Positions 25,520-34,407 are shown, counted from the stretch's first letter. The stretch is DNA of 64,000 nucleotides from Motiliproteus sp. MSK22-1 (GCF_001968815.1 NZ_MIEQ01000044.1:545982-609981); one strand, 5' to 3'. Notes: generated by a model not told the origin, from the sequence alone. Numbers and translations: made by a program.

Positions 25520-26731
25520 CTAAATAATTCCAGATTCTTTGAGATGTCTAATATCCTTATCATCTTTATTCAAAATATCCCGTAGAACCTGTTCACTGTA
25601 TTCTCCCAATAAGGGAGAAGCCTGCTGGTAGCTGATCGGCGTATTTGAAAAGCGTATGGGATTAGCAACTGACGGGACGCTGCCAGCTTGTTGGTGAGAT
25701 AACTGAACCACCATTCCCCTGGCCTGTACCTGAGAATCGTTAAAAACCTGATCCAGACTGTTGATAGGACCGCAGGGAATACCCAGTCGATTGAGCTGTT
25801 TGAGCCAGTCTGCACTCGTTTTTCGCTGTAAACAGGCCGCTATCAGAGCCACCAGACTTTCTCGATGAAGGACTCGGGCGTTATTGCTCCTATAGCGCTC
25901 ATCTGACCCCCACTCAGGGTAGCCGACCAACTCAGCAAAACGAGAAAACTGGGCGTCATTGCCCACCGCCAGAATGATATGGCTATCCTGAGTAGCAAAG
26001 GCCTGATAAGGAACTATATTCGGATGCGCATTACCGAGCCGTTGCGGAGTCTGTTTTGAAACCAGATAATTCATCGCCTGGTTGGCAAGTGTCGCCACCT
26101 GCACATCCAGCAAAGCCAGATCAATATGTTGGCCTTGCCCCGTTTTAGCGCGACTCAACAGTGCCGCCATAACGGCATTGGCCGCATATAAACCGGTCAT
26201 CACATCGGTTAATGCTACACCGACTTTGATCGGCATTCCTTCAGCCTCTCCGGTCAGACTCATCAAGCCACCCATGCCTTGAATCATAAAGTCATAACCC
26301 GCTCTTTGGCGATAAGGGCCTGTCTGGCCAAAACCGGTAATTGAACAATAAACCAGTCCCGGATTGATCTGCTGCAGACTGTCGTAATCCAAACCGTATT
26401 TTTTCAGCCCATCGACTTTGTAATTTTCCAGTAATACATCGCACTCCGCGACCAGCTCGCGCACCAGAGCCTGCCCCTCAGAATGAGACAGATCAATGGT
26501 GAGAGAACGTTTGCCGCGATTAGCCGAGTGAAAGTAGGCGGATTCCTGAGTATCCTCCCCCTTTTCACCCTTTACATACGGAGGCCCCCAGCCGCGGGTA
26601 TCGTCACCGCGGCCTGGACGCTCTACTTTGATGACCTCGGCGCCAAAGTCGGCCAGCATCTGCCCGGCCCAGGGACCGGCTAGAATACGGCTGAGATCCA
26701 GCACCCGATAGCCATCTAAAGCACCACTCAT
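25520..26731 (-). CDS. CaiB/BaiF (class III) CoA-transferase
   Basis: Transfers CoA between carboxylic acids. The 403 residues fit the family. N-terminal [20 protein letters not shown], then [20 protein letters not shown] and [20 protein letters not shown] are signatures. The catalytic Asp is probably in [19 protein letters not shown] near residue 170. The start overlaps the stop of the glutaryl-CoA dehydrogenase gene (ATGA, 26728-26731), so the two are translationally coupled. The likely reaction is activation of glutarate to glutaryl-CoA using succinyl-CoA, as for the mammalian SUGCT homologue; the substrate is inferred from the partner gene. Confidence 0.92.
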   Translation of the reverse strand: MSGALDGYRVLDLSRILAGPWAGQMLADFGAEVIKVERPGRGDDTRGWGPPYVKGEKGEDTQESAYFHSANRGKRSLTIDLSHSEGQALVRELVAECDVLLENYKVDGLKKYGLDYDSLQQINPGLVYCSITGFGQTGPYRQRAGYDFMIQGMGGLMSLTGEAEGMPIKVGVALTDVMTGLYAANAVMAALLSRAKTGQGQHIDLALLDVQVATLANQAMNYLVSKQTPQRLGNAHPNIVPYQAFATQDSHIILAVGNDAQFSRFAELVGYPEWGSDERYRSNNARVLHRESLVALIAACLQRKTSADWLKQLNRLGIPCGPINSLDQVFNDSQVQARGMVVQLSHQQAGSVPSVANPIRFSNTPISYQQASPLLGEYSEQVLRDILNKDDKDIRHLKESGII

Positions 26732-27912
26732 CCGCTAAACGCCTGAATACCAGTAATAGCTCGACCCAGAATCAAGGCATGGACATCGTGAGTGCCCTCA
26801 TAGGTGTTAACAGCCTCCAGGTTCATCACATGACGAATAACGTGGAATTCGTCAGCGATACCATTACCGCCATGCATGTCCCGGGCAACACGCGCAATCT
26901 CCAACGACTTACCGCAATTGTTGCGCTTCATCATGGAAATTAGTTCCACCGGGCATTGATCTTCATCCATCAATCGACCCATTCGCAAACAACCCTGTAA
27001 TCCCAGGCTAATTTCTGTCTGCATATCAGCCAGCTTCTTTTGCACCAGTTGCGTGGCTGCCAGTGGGCGCCCAAACTGCTTACGATCCAGTGTGTATTGT
27101 CGAGCAGCTTGCCAACAGAATTCAGCAGCCCCGAGAGATCCCCATGCAATCCCATAGCGAGCTTTGTTCAAACAACCAAAGGGACCTTTAAGACCCTTAA
27201 CATTAGGCAAAAGCTGTTCTTCAGAAACCAGAACATCATCCATCACGATCTCACCGGTAATGGAAGCCCGCAAACTGAATTTACCTTCAATTTTCGGAGC
27301 ACTGAGGCCTTGCATTCCTTTTTCCAGAATAAACCCTCGAATTTCTCCATCCAACTTGGCCCAGACAACAAAAACATCAGCGATAGGACTATTGGTAATC
27401 CACATCTTGGACCCTTTTAGCAGGTATCCATCAGCCACTTTTTCGGCCCGTGTTTTCATGCTACCAGGATCAGATCCAGCGTCTGGCTCTGTTAAACCAA
27501 AGCAACCAATCCACTCACCCGTAGCGAGTTTGAGTAGATATTTTTGACGCTGAGCTTCACTGCCATAAGCATAGATGGGGTGCATAACCAAGGAGGACTG
27601 TACGCTCATGGCAGAACGATAGCCGCTATCAACCCGCTCCACTTCCCGAGCAACCAGACCGTAACAAACGTAACTCACATTTGCACAACCATAGGCCTCT
27701 GGCAAGGTACTGCCCAGCAAGCCCAGCTCACCTAATTCACGCATGATTTCAGGATCAAAGATTTCGTTGCGGTTCGCCTCAAGAACACGTGGCATCAGCT
27801 GATTCTGGCAATAATCCCGTGCTGCCTCGCAAACCATCCGCTCCTCTTCACTCAGTTGTTGATCGAGAAAAAAAGGATCGTCCCATTGGAAAGGGATTCG
27901 ACTACTACTCAT
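26728..27912 (-). CDS. gcdH: Glutaryl-CoA dehydrogenase
   Basis: An FAD acyl-CoA dehydrogenase that oxidises and decarboxylates glutaryl-CoA to crotonyl-CoA in lysine, tryptophan and glutarate degradation. Typical segments are [59 protein letters not shown] and [20 protein letters not shown]. The catalytic base Glu lies in [20 protein letters not shown] near residue 370. The 394-residue length and the Arg/Glu context match GcdH more closely than short-chain enzymes. It is the first gene of a unit with the CaiB-type CoA-transferase, and is divergent from a LysR regulator, as in Pseudomonas, where a LysR-type GcdR controls gcdH. Confidence 0.95.
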   Translation of the reverse strand: MSSSRIPFQWDDPFFLDQQLSEEERMVCEAARDYCQNQLMPRVLEANRNEIFDPEIMRELGELGLLGSTLPEAYGCANVSYVCYGLVAREVERVDSGYRSAMSVQSSLVMHPIYAYGSEAQRQKYLLKLATGEWIGCFGLTEPDAGSDPGSMKTRAEKVADGYLLKGSKMWITNSPIADVFVVWAKLDGEIRGFILEKGMQGLSAPKIEGKFSLRASITGEIVMDDVLVSEEQLLPNVKGLKGPFGCLNKARYGIAWGSLGAAEFCWQAARQYTLDRKQFGRPLAATQLVQKKLADMQTEISLGLQGCLRMGRLMDEDQCPVELISMMKRNNCGKSLEIARVARDMHGGNGIADEFHVIRHVMNLEAVNTYEGTHDVHALILGRAITGIQAFSG

Positions 27913-28254
27913 ATCGCACCTCAGTGATTGTTATATCTGTATATTTAGAAAACTTTTTATTTTCAAAAGGCTCCGCATCGAGCCTTAACCTTAACGTATC
28001 AACTGTACCGAGATTGACTCAAAGTGAACCATCGGAAACCAAAAGCTGATTAAACAGTAGCTAATTGCTTAAAATAAATACAATATATAGTTTTTATATT
28101 TTCAATCAATTTTATTGATAACAACGACAATGACCAGTTACTACCATTGATCACTGCATACGAACAATAACGACACACGATCTATACATACAAATAGCAG
28201 CAACCAATTGCGACCACAGCTGACAATAGCTGTTTGACGCTGCACGAGGCCCCT
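27913..28254. other. Divergent gcdH/LysR control region
   Basis: No gene. It is AT-rich between about 28066 and 28120. The dyad ATCAA-TTTTA-TTGAT at 28105-28119 contains a T-N11-A arrangement, the core of LysR-type binding sites, and lies between the divergent starts. Both promoters should be here; no single strong -35/-10 pair stands out. Confidence 0.5.
28105..28119. promoter_or_regulatory. Candidate LysR-type box
   Basis: Interrupted palindrome ATCAA-TTTTA-TTGAT, containing T-N11-A, centred about 140 bp upstream of the LysR start and 200 bp from gcdH. It is a plausible binding site for the divergent regulator. Confidence 0.4.
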
Positions 28255-29133
28255 ATGGACATTAAGCGATTACGTTACTTCTGTGAAATCGCCAGTGCTG
28301 GCAACTTTACCCAGGCAGCCAGCCGCCTTGGAATCGCACAGCCTGCCTTAAGTATGGCAATAAAAAAACTGGAAGAAGAAGTCGGCCTGAAACTCATTAA
28401 TCGAACTGAACGACAGATGACCTTAACGGCTGACGGGCAAGTTCTTTTTAAACATGCCAATCTTATCCTGGAAGCGGTGCAACAAGCCGAACATGAGATT
28501 CAGGATTTAAAAGGTATTGAGACCGGGATGATCCAGTTCGGTGCGTCCAGCATGCTGAGTTCCTATTACCTCCCTTCAGTCCTGGCCGCATTTAAGCAGC
28601 GTTACCCTGGAGTTCGCATTAATCTGATCGAGGCAGGAACCGCATCATTACAGCAAATGCTACTGGACGGACAACTTGATCTGGCCCTGGTAAGAACCGA
28701 TAAGGCTCACGAGCAGATACGCTGTGTAGAGCTGTTCGAAGAAGAAGTCCTCGCCTGTGTACCCAGTCAGCACCCCCTTGCTCAACACAGATCAATTACG
28801 CTGGAAGCATTCTGTAAAGAGCCTCTGGTGTTATTTCGCGAAGGTTATTTCCTTCGAGAAGCCGTCAGCCGCTATGCCAAAGAAGCTCAGATTTCCCTGG
28901 ATATCCGTTTTGAAACCAATTTAATCGATCTACTCAAAGCACTGGTTCTCAATAAAGTAGGAATCAGTACCGGATTATCGATGATCCTCGACGAGGAAGA
29001 AGGCTTGGTCGCGATCCCATTTCAACCGAGGATACCCTTACCGCTGGGACTCGGGTGGAAAAAAAGCCACTATTTATCTGCAGCCAGTCGTGCATTTTCC
29101 GAATTCCTGCAAGAAAACCTGAAACTCCAATAA
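28255..29133 (+). CDS. LysR-type regulator of the glutarate genes
   Basis: A 292-residue LysR family activator. The ATG at 28255 is chosen because GAGG lies just upstream and the protein then starts MDIKRLRYFCEIASAGNFTQ; an upstream TTG at 28234 is less likely. The winged HTH is at residues 1-62 (ASRLGIAQPALSMAIKKLEE, EVGLKLINRT). The effector-binding domain is about 90-290 (GMIQFGASSMLSSYYLPSVL). It is transcribed divergently from gcdH, the standard arrangement for control of a neighbouring catabolic operon. The inducer is presumably glutarate, glutaryl-CoA or a related acid (inference). Confidence 0.9.
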   Translation: MDIKRLRYFCEIASAGNFTQAASRLGIAQPALSMAIKKLEEEVGLKLINRTERQMTLTADGQVLFKHANLILEAVQQAEHEIQDLKGIETGMIQFGASSMLSSYYLPSVLAAFKQRYPGVRINLIEAGTASLQQMLLDGQLDLALVRTDKAHEQIRCVELFEEEVLACVPSQHPLAQHRSITLEAFCKEPLVLFREGYFLREAVSRYAKEAQISLDIRFETNLIDLLKALVLNKVGISTGLSMILDEEEGLVAIPFQPRIPLPLGLGWKKSHYLSAASRAFSEFLQENLKLQ

Positions 29134-29143
29134 CAACTCTTAA

Positions 29144-30169
29144 CTAAGAGTCAGAGATGTGATTAGAATGCCCATGAGGTTGAGGTGCCGCAGCGGTGAT
29201 CAGCTGCAAAAGAAGCCCCATTTGTTCATGGCTTATGCCCTGATCAACACAAGCCACCGTATGAGCAACAACCAGATCAAGGTCAGGAATAACAACCAGA
29301 AACTGCCCTCCGTAGCCACTGGCATAGAAGCAGGAAAAACCTGAATAAATCCCCTTTGCAAAACCATCCACCGTCGCAGTCCACCACATATAGCCATAAC
29401 CTCGACCTTTGTGTTTAACAAAATCGGTGTAACTACTGATATCAGCCGTATGGGGAAAGGTACTTTCCAGAATCCACTGTTCTGGAATAACCTGCCGTCC
29501 TTTCCATTTTCCTCCCTGCAAATAAAGCAACCCAAAGCGGGCAAGATCGCGGCAGGACATTCTCAATTTGTAGACGGGATGGATAGACTCACCCCCTTCC
29601 AGCAGAAAACAGTCCGGACGCTGAAAATCCTGCATCCGTAATGGCGCCGCCAAATGAGTTTCAATGGCCTCGGAGGTACTCATCGATACCGCATTTCGGT
29701 GAATAGAACCCAAAACATTAAAATCCCAATTATTGTAAAACCAGTACTCGCCAGGAGCGTAAGCAGCTCTTGCTGGTCTTCCTATCGGGTTGTCATAAAC
29801 AGAAGGATGATAGACTCCTGAACGGCAATTCAACAGATCGGCAACGGTCGCTGACTTTTCTCTCGCTGTAAGCAATAGCTTGTCATCAATAGCCAGCTCA
29901 GCCAGTGTCGCCTCAAGACTCAAACTCCCTTCGTTGACAGCAATTCCAATTAACGCACTCATAATACTCTTTCGTACAGAAGCCATACTGGACTTGAACT
30001 GGATATCACCCCATTGGCGGATTACTTGGCCATGCTGGATGACCATCAAGGCATTTGATCCGATCGATTCCGCCAACGCTTCTGCTTTATCCAGGTTATC
30101 ACCAGACCAACCAGACACCTTTCGATCTCCCTGAATGTTCCATGTTAGGTCTGGAAATGACGACTCCAT
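29144..30169 (-). CDS. Serine hydrolase, beta-lactamase/penicillin-binding-protein class C family
   Basis: About 341 residues from the ATG at 30169, preferred over the GTG at 30283 because GAGGGG sits at ideal spacing before it. The SxxK motif is SVRKS (near residue 63), the Tyr motif is FYNN (near 146), and the third-box equivalent is HKGRGYGYMWW. Such proteins act as esterases, peptidases or 6-aminohexanoate-dimer hydrolase-like enzymes. There is no clear signal peptide, so it is probably cytoplasmic. It lies tail to tail with the LysR gene, and its relation to the glutarate locus is unclear. Confidence 0.85.
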   Translation of the reverse strand: MESSFPDLTWNIQGDRKVSGWSGDNLDKAEALAESIGSNALMVIQHGQVIRQWGDIQFKSSMASVRKSIMSALIGIAVNEGSLSLEATLAELAIDDKLLLTAREKSATVADLLNCRSGVYHPSVYDNPIGRPARAAYAPGEYWFYNNWDFNVLGSIHRNAVSMSTSEAIETHLAAPLRMQDFQRPDCFLLEGGESIHPVYKLRMSCRDLARFGLLYLQGGKWKGRQVIPEQWILESTFPHTADISSYTDFVKHKGRGYGYMWWTATVDGFAKGIYSGFSCFYASGYGGQFLVVIPDLDLVVAHTVACVDQGISHEQMGLLLQLITAAAPQPHGHSNHISDS

Positions 30170-30531
30170 TCTTGCCCCTCTAAATAAACAGTTTTCTTTT
30201 CTATCAAGAAACCTTGGGACTCTGTAAATAAGTCCATTGTGTTCTCTGTAGGCCGAATGGACTTGTTCATAGGTTCCCAACACATCGTATCGAGGTGACA
30301 GGTCCTTTCCAAGCTGTCTGACTGCTTATTTTTAATGGTACGGCAGAAAACCTTTCCAGGGACGCCCTTTGGGATCAAGGGATTTGCTTATAGGTTCTTC
30401 AGCAACAACGTTGGCCACCATGAAAACTCAGAAAGTCTCGCTTTCAATCAGGGTAAATAACACTCGGCAACAATATTTTTTGTGTTTCGTTGATTATTAA
30501 ACTATACCTCATACTGCCAAGGAGAAATGGA
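30170..30531. other. Gap between the serine hydrolase and the orphan signal peptide
   Basis: No gene supported. The GTG-initiated N-terminal extension of the hydrolase (to 30283) lies here but has a poorer start. The rest should hold divergent promoters. I see no strong -35/-10 pair, dyad or repeat. Confidence 0.4.
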
Positions 30532-30597
30532 ATGAAGGCGATTTATTCAGGAGTATTTTTAATACTCTGCGGCCTTATGCAGAACTCACTGGCTTAA
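30532..30597 (+). CDS. 21-codon orphan signal peptide / leader peptide
   Basis: A complete short frame, MKAIYSGVFLILCGLMQNSLA then stop in effect: Met-Lys start, a hydrophobic core, and NSLA, a good signal-peptidase I site, at the very end (residues 1-21; written here as MKAIYSGVFLILCGLMQ plus NSLA). GGAGA lies six bases before the ATG, so it should be translated. It stops immediately where a mature protein would begin, 24 bp before the DUF2278 gene. It may be the remnant of a secreted protein, a leader that couples translation, or a signal peptide separated by mutation from its protein. Confidence 0.5.
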   Translation: MKAIYSGVFLILCGLMQNSLA

Positions 30598-30621
30598 CTA
30601 ATTTATCAAAAAGGAATTGAT

Positions 30622-31392
30622 ATGCCATTTCCAGAAAATAAGATATACGGTGTTTTAAACGCAACAATAAAAAAGGATGAAGGAGAGAAAACATCTAAAT
30701 ACTCGGGAATGAGTCACTTTAATTTAATTTGTGAAGTCACCAATGAAAACAGCGAGGAATATCAGGTTAATATTGATATTCAGAGTTCACCATCGCCAAA
30801 CGTTCGAATGTTAATCATCAACAACTTTGATATATCTAAGGCATTCGGCCAAAAATTCTCAGAGATAGAGCCCGGATTTACTCGACTGGACACGGAACCC
30901 GATGGTTTAGCTCTGGACCTGATCCATCAGCCAATCTTTAATGTTAATGCATTGAAAGACACCCAACCCATATCCGCCACAGATATCAGCACCAGGCTGG
31001 AAGAGATCTTAACCGACGGGACGAATGTTATTGTATTTGGGACAAAATATGATGACAGCGACCATCAGCACCACAAAGCCTATTATCACGACAATGAACG
31101 CTACCGTGATCAACATATGTATGGAGCTCGCCGTCATAGAGAGCAACAACTCCCGCCACGTGGTGTCGACGATGTACACCTGAATCAAGGTACTCCCGCA
31201 AGTCAGTATCAGTCGAAAGATAATGGTCCATATCAGGATGGAGCGCTGTTCATTAAACATACTGATGGAACATTTAGTGCATTGTTTTTTGCTTTTGCCA
31301 GCCAATGCTTCAATACCGACGCAAAAGGTAATTGCATAGCCACCCAGCATACAAAGCTCGCAGATAGTGCCGACCTGGCCGAAAGCGTATAG
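30622..31392 (+). CDS. DUF2278 (YukJ) family protein
   Basis: A 256-residue protein of the DUF2278/YukJ family. The early part has YSGMSHFNLICEVTNENSEE and YQVNIDIQSSPSPNVRMLII. The diagnostic motif is GVDDVHLNQGTPASQYQSKD, followed by GPYQDGALFI and FSALFFAFASQCF. The family is of unknown function, sometimes with a lectin-like C-terminal domain, absent here. It carries no signal peptide, unlike its neighbours, yet an in-order 21-codon signal-peptide frame ends 24 bp upstream. A central His/Asp-rich stretch (DDSDHQHHKAYYHDNERYR) is unusual. The stop lies 10 bp before the haem-protein start, so they are likely one operon. Confidence 0.8.
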   Translation: MPFPENKIYGVLNATIKKDEGEKTSKYSGMSHFNLICEVTNENSEEYQVNIDIQSSPSPNVRMLIINNFDISKAFGQKFSEIEPGFTRLDTEPDGLALDLIHQPIFNVNALKDTQPISATDISTRLEEILTDGTNVIVFGTKYDDSDHQHHKAYYHDNERYRDQHMYGARRHREQQLPPRGVDDVHLNQGTPASQYQSKDNGPYQDGALFIKHTDGTFSALFFAFASQCFNTDAKGNCIATQHTKLADSADLAESV

Positions 31393-31402
31393 GAGCAAGA
31401 CA

Positions 31403-33040
31403 ATGAAATTTATCAAACCACTAGCAATCTCCGTTGCCTGCTTGTCCTGTGCATTTACCACTGCCGCACAATCTGCCGAGTACCAGGCTGTTAACACCTG
31501 TACCGGCACCTACCCCGGCTACTGGCAAGATGTTAACCCCAAATTTGCAGAAATGTGGGCCGGCCAAAAGATCAGTAATGCCCCCACACAGGCATGGGAC
31601 GCACCTGTATTTAAACTGTCCGACAAATATCCAACAAAACTGGTGGATGATTCCGCTAATCAAGGCTGGCGTGACGCAAAATTTGATGCGCTGTTTCTGG
31701 AATATACAGACCAGGCAACCAAAAAAGTACTGGCTGAAGAATATGCGTGGTTGGTACTGAATTACTCACAGGAGGGCAATATCAACCAGCCAGGCCAACT
31801 GGATTACGATGTCTGTGAGAACCCTGTCCGCCCCTGGTATCACATTCCTTTCCAGACTTATGATGCAATGAGTGGCCGGGAGTTCACCCATGGATTAACC
31901 CGGGAAGCGCCGGTTACCTTCTCCGTCAACAACGGCACTGGCACTGATTCTTCTACGATGTGGGCTGTAGGTATCTATAACGCAACGGCAGCCTATACGC
32001 TGGGTCAGATCTGGCTGGCAGATGGCACCGCTAAAATACCGACAGAAGATATTAAATTCAAAGAAGGAGCCGTTATTGCCAAGCCGCTGTTTAACACTTC
32101 GACTGTGCGCGAACTTCCCGTTCTGGAAAATATGCCCAGTTGGAACGCAAACATATCAGACCCGGACTTTTGTGGCTGCATACCCAGTGACGGGGAAAGT
32201 GAATGTACTTTGGTGGAAGAAAGCAATCAATGCCCACGCAGTTATGCCCAATGGGGGGATGTAAGATTATTACAATATGATATTGCCGTAAAAGATCACA
32301 GAGCTAAGGGAACGGGATGGGTTTATGGCACCTTTGTCGCGGATGGCCAACGTAAAGCAAAGGTTAAAGAACCCTGGCAGCGCCTTAGTCTTTTAGGCCT
32401 TATGTGGGGTAACGATACGCCTCCAAAAGGAGGTTTGGCATTTAACTATCCGGAGAACCCTCGTGAGAACGGTTTTTCTGAAGAAGTAATCATCTGGGAA
32501 ACGGTTGATGGTCTCAATGCAGTTGGCGGATCTGCGCAAATGCGTCAAATGGGACATTTAGGCTGTAATGATCGATTGAACGGACCCGCTGACAACGCCA
32601 ACTCATCTTGCATGTCATGTCATGGTACAGCCTCGGTACCCGATATGAATCAAGTCACTCCACCACTGGTTTCACAATTCTCAGCACAGACGAAACAATG
32701 TGTCGCGCCTGTTATTAATAGCTCTACCGCGGGGGTTGATCGCTCAGGTGCAGCAGCAGTTGTTAAAAATGACGTTACTTTTGCAGATATAGATTCTATA
32801 TATTTCGCCAATGTTGGTGCCGGTGAACCTTTCAATATGACGGTAAAAACATCTAAAGGGGAAGTAAATGTTATGGGAGAAGGTGTACCCGCCTATAAAG
32901 ATGGTCGAAAGAGCTGGATTTCTTTGGACTACTCATTGCAAACATCAATTGCTTTAAAACAATGGATGCAATGGCAAGCTAATAAATCCAAAGCTGTAAA
33001 TATGCGTATTACCGATAAAGAATTACGCCGAAATAAATAA
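31403..33040 (+). CDS. Secreted single-haem c-type cytochrome-like protein
   Basis: A 545-residue exported protein. The ATG at 31403 is selected because AGGAG precedes it and a proper signal peptide follows (MKFIKPLAISVACLSCAFTT, cleavage near AQSAEY). One haem-attachment site, CMSCH, lies at residues 403-407 in SSCMSCHGTASVPD, within a conserved-looking GCNDRLNGPADNANSS context. A Cys-rich patch (FCGCIPSDGESECTLVEESN) near residue 255 may form disulphides. There is no membrane anchor after the signal. It probably works in the periplasm in electron transfer or oxidation. I do not recognise a named enzyme. It is the last gene of the DUF2278 unit, ending at a terminator. Confidence 0.75.
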   Translation: MKFIKPLAISVACLSCAFTTAAQSAEYQAVNTCTGTYPGYWQDVNPKFAEMWAGQKISNAPTQAWDAPVFKLSDKYPTKLVDDSANQGWRDAKFDALFLEYTDQATKKVLAEEYAWLVLNYSQEGNINQPGQLDYDVCENPVRPWYHIPFQTYDAMSGREFTHGLTREAPVTFSVNNGTGTDSSTMWAVGIYNATAAYTLGQIWLADGTAKIPTEDIKFKEGAVIAKPLFNTSTVRELPVLENMPSWNANISDPDFCGCIPSDGESECTLVEESNQCPRSYAQWGDVRLLQYDIAVKDHRAKGTGWVYGTFVADGQRKAKVKEPWQRLSLLGLMWGNDTPPKGGLAFNYPENPRENGFSEEVIIWETVDGLNAVGGSAQMRQMGHLGCNDRLNGPADNANSSCMSCHGTASVPDMNQVTPPLVSQFSAQTKQCVAPVINSSTAGVDRSGAAAVVKNDVTFADIDSIYFANVGAGEPFNMTVKTSKGEVNVMGEGVPAYKDGRKSWISLDYSLQTSIALKQWMQWQANKSKAVNMRITDKELRRNK

Positions 33041-33065
33041 ACATTAATATAAAAAATCCATTATT

Positions 33066-33105
33066 CAGCGCTTTCCTTTAGGCAGGCGCTGCTTTTATTT
33101 TATTC
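33066..33105 (+). terminator. Rho-independent terminator of the haem-protein operon
   Basis: Stem CAGCGC (33066-33071) against GCGCTG (33086-33091), followed by CTTTTATTTTATTC. It lies 26 bp after the stop of the haem-protein gene. Confidence 0.8.
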
Positions 33106-33157
33106 ACCCAAAGAACACCTGATAGATCAGATAACCAGGAAATAAATCCATTATACT

Positions 33158-33182
33158 CTCAGCCAGTCCTGGAATGGCTGAG
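33158..33182. promoter_or_regulatory. Dyad with 8-bp arms upstream of the PEP-CTERM gene
   Basis: CTCAGCCA (33158-33165) and TGGCTGAG (33175-33182) are exact inverse complements across a 9-bp spacer. No U-run follows, so it could be a second regulator site or a back-up terminator. Confidence 0.4.
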
Positions 33183-33193
33183 TCCTTTCAAAC

Positions 33194-33211
33194 AGTCAGA
33201 ATATTCTGACT
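33194..33211. promoter_or_regulatory. 18-bp perfect palindrome, probable activator site
   Basis: AGTCAGAATATTCTGACT is fully self-complementary. It lies about 180 bp upstream of the sigma-54-type promoter at 33388, the distance range typical of enhancer sites for NtrC-family activators. Confidence 0.55.
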
Positions 33212-33387
33212 CAGTGGGTAGAATTGCTCCGACTAAAACGATCTGATAATCCTCATCTGGCGAAAAGCATATGGGCCCTGATATTCAAGCGATCAACGCT
33301 TTGGAAGGAAAGCCCAGCGTCAGATTATTTGACAATAATTCAGAGAACTCATCTAAACCATAGCGTATCCTTTTGATTTTATTTAAA

Positions 33388-33403
33388 TGGCCTGTTTTTT
33401 GCT
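33388..33403 (+). promoter_or_regulatory. Sigma-54 (RpoN) promoter candidate of the PEP-CTERM gene
   Basis: TGGCCTGTTTTTTGCT matches the -24/-12 consensus TGGC-N3-N4-TTGCW at the invariant GG and GC with correct 10-bp spacing, plus a T-tract before the -12. Transcription would begin near 33414, giving a 5' leader of about 70 bases to the ATG at 33487. Confidence 0.65.
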
Positions 33404-33486
33404 TTTGCTACGGGGTATGAATTTTTTTCACATGAAATTTATTCCAGCCAAAGTGCAATGGAATGTAACTCAGGAGATCAACAAGT

Positions 33487-34260
33487 ATGATCGCATCATT
33501 TACCCCCAATGTTATGCGAACCTTAGCGTTTACAGTATTAGCTGGTGTTGGAACAACTGTACAGGCCGTTCCCATCCACTGGACGGACTGGACGAGTAAT
33601 AACAGCGCTAATGGTTTTACAGCTGAAGGCTCGATAACCACAACCACTTCTACCGTAGATGTAACTTACAATAATCCGGCCGGTATTGGCTTTATTCAGA
33701 CTGATGGAGGCACGGACTACTGGCAAAATAGAGGCGGCGGTCGTGATGATTCTACATCCCCCTACACCGGCTCTTTTGTAGACAATAGTCCTACTGGGAG
33801 CGATCTCATCGCGTTAAGATATGCCGGCACCCAGACACTGAGCTTTTCTGAAGCTATTGCTAATCCGATTTTTTCTTACGTCAGCCTCAACGGCAATGGC
33901 TATGCATTTGACCAGGATTTCGACATACTGAGTTTTGGTAACGCAAGCGATGGCAATAGCTGTGGTTATTGGGGTTGTGGCACCTCATACAAGGAAATTG
34001 TGGACCTGGGCGGAGGTCTATTTGAATACCGTCTGTTAGGTACGGGTGAGCCTCACGGTTCTTTACGCTTTACCGGTGCCTTTGACACCGTCAGCTGGCG
34101 CAGTCTTAGTAACGAATACTGGAATGGCTTTACTGTTGGTGTTCAGGGCACTGCTGCTGAAATCATCCCCAACAGTGTTCCAGAACCCGGTACACTTGTG
34201 CTGCTCGGCCTGGGCTTAGCCGGTGTTGGTTTAAAAAGGAAAAAGAAAACAATTCAATAA
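33487..34260 (+). CDS. PEP-CTERM sorting domain protein
   Basis: A 257-residue exported protein. The signal peptide is about residues 1-27 (NVMRTLAFTVLAGVGTTVQA). The mature part is Gly/Asn/Ser-rich and beta-strand-like (VDVTYNNPAGIGFIQTDGGT), as in secreted matrix proteins. The C-terminus is a textbook PEP-CTERM tripartite signal: VPEPGTLVLLGLGLAG, then VGLKRKKK. Exosortase recognises this tail, cleaves it and releases the protein, often into an exopolysaccharide/floc matrix. No exosortase gene is in the window, so the machinery must be elsewhere. AGGAG precedes the ATG. A sigma-54-type promoter lies upstream, which agrees with the RpoN/PrsR control reported for PEP-CTERM genes in floc-forming bacteria. 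Confidence 0.9.
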   Translation: MIASFTPNVMRTLAFTVLAGVGTTVQAVPIHWTDWTSNNSANGFTAEGSITTTTSTVDVTYNNPAGIGFIQTDGGTDYWQNRGGGRDDSTSPYTGSFVDNSPTGSDLIALRYAGTQTLSFSEAIANPIFSYVSLNGNGYAFDQDFDILSFGNASDGNSCGYWGCGTSYKEIVDLGGGLFEYRLLGTGEPHGSLRFTGAFDTVSWRSLSNEYWNGFTVGVQGTAAEIIPNSVPEPGTLVLLGLGLAGVGLKRKKKTIQ

Positions 34261-34316
34261 TCCGGACGGTGTTTCTCCCAATATCCACTAGCGATTTTTG
34301 GGGAAAACTGACACCG

Positions 34317-34343
34317 GTACAGCGACCTGCCTGGTCGCTGTAC
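34317..34343 (+). terminator. Strong hairpin after the PEP-CTERM gene
   Basis: A perfect 11-bp stem, GTACAGCGACC against GGTCGCTGTAC, with loop TGCCT, starting 56 bp after the stop. No U-run follows, so it may act as a 3' stabiliser or attenuating terminator. Confidence 0.5.
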
Positions 34344-34407
34344 TCCTCAGATTTACAGCAATTTAACAACCTGATCTGATTGTTTTAACGGTTCAGGAGG
34401 ACCCGAA

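Larger units (their letters stand above)
33041..33486. other. 446-bp gap: terminator, two dyads and a sigma-54-type promoter
   Basis: No gene. In order it holds the terminator of the haem-protein gene (33066-33105), an 8-bp-arm dyad (33158-33182), an 18-bp perfect palindrome (33194-33211), and a sigma-54 -24/-12 match (33388-33403) ahead of the PEP-CTERM gene. A 30-codon frame at 33271 is probably chance. Confidence 0.6.

Noticed and set aside
31009..31509. 166-codon minus-strand frame with hydrophobic stretches
   Set aside because: It lies opposite the DUF2278 gene and the start of the haem protein, both well supported by start sites, signal peptide and motifs.
33194..33211. Palindrome as target of the DctD-like protein encoded at 42020-43381
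   Set aside because: No supporting second copy or functional link; a PEP-CTERM-specific activator elsewhere is more likely.
33271..33363. 30-codon plus-strand frame before the PEP-CTERM gene
   Set aside because: No ribosome-binding site, located between the palindrome and the promoter; likely chance.
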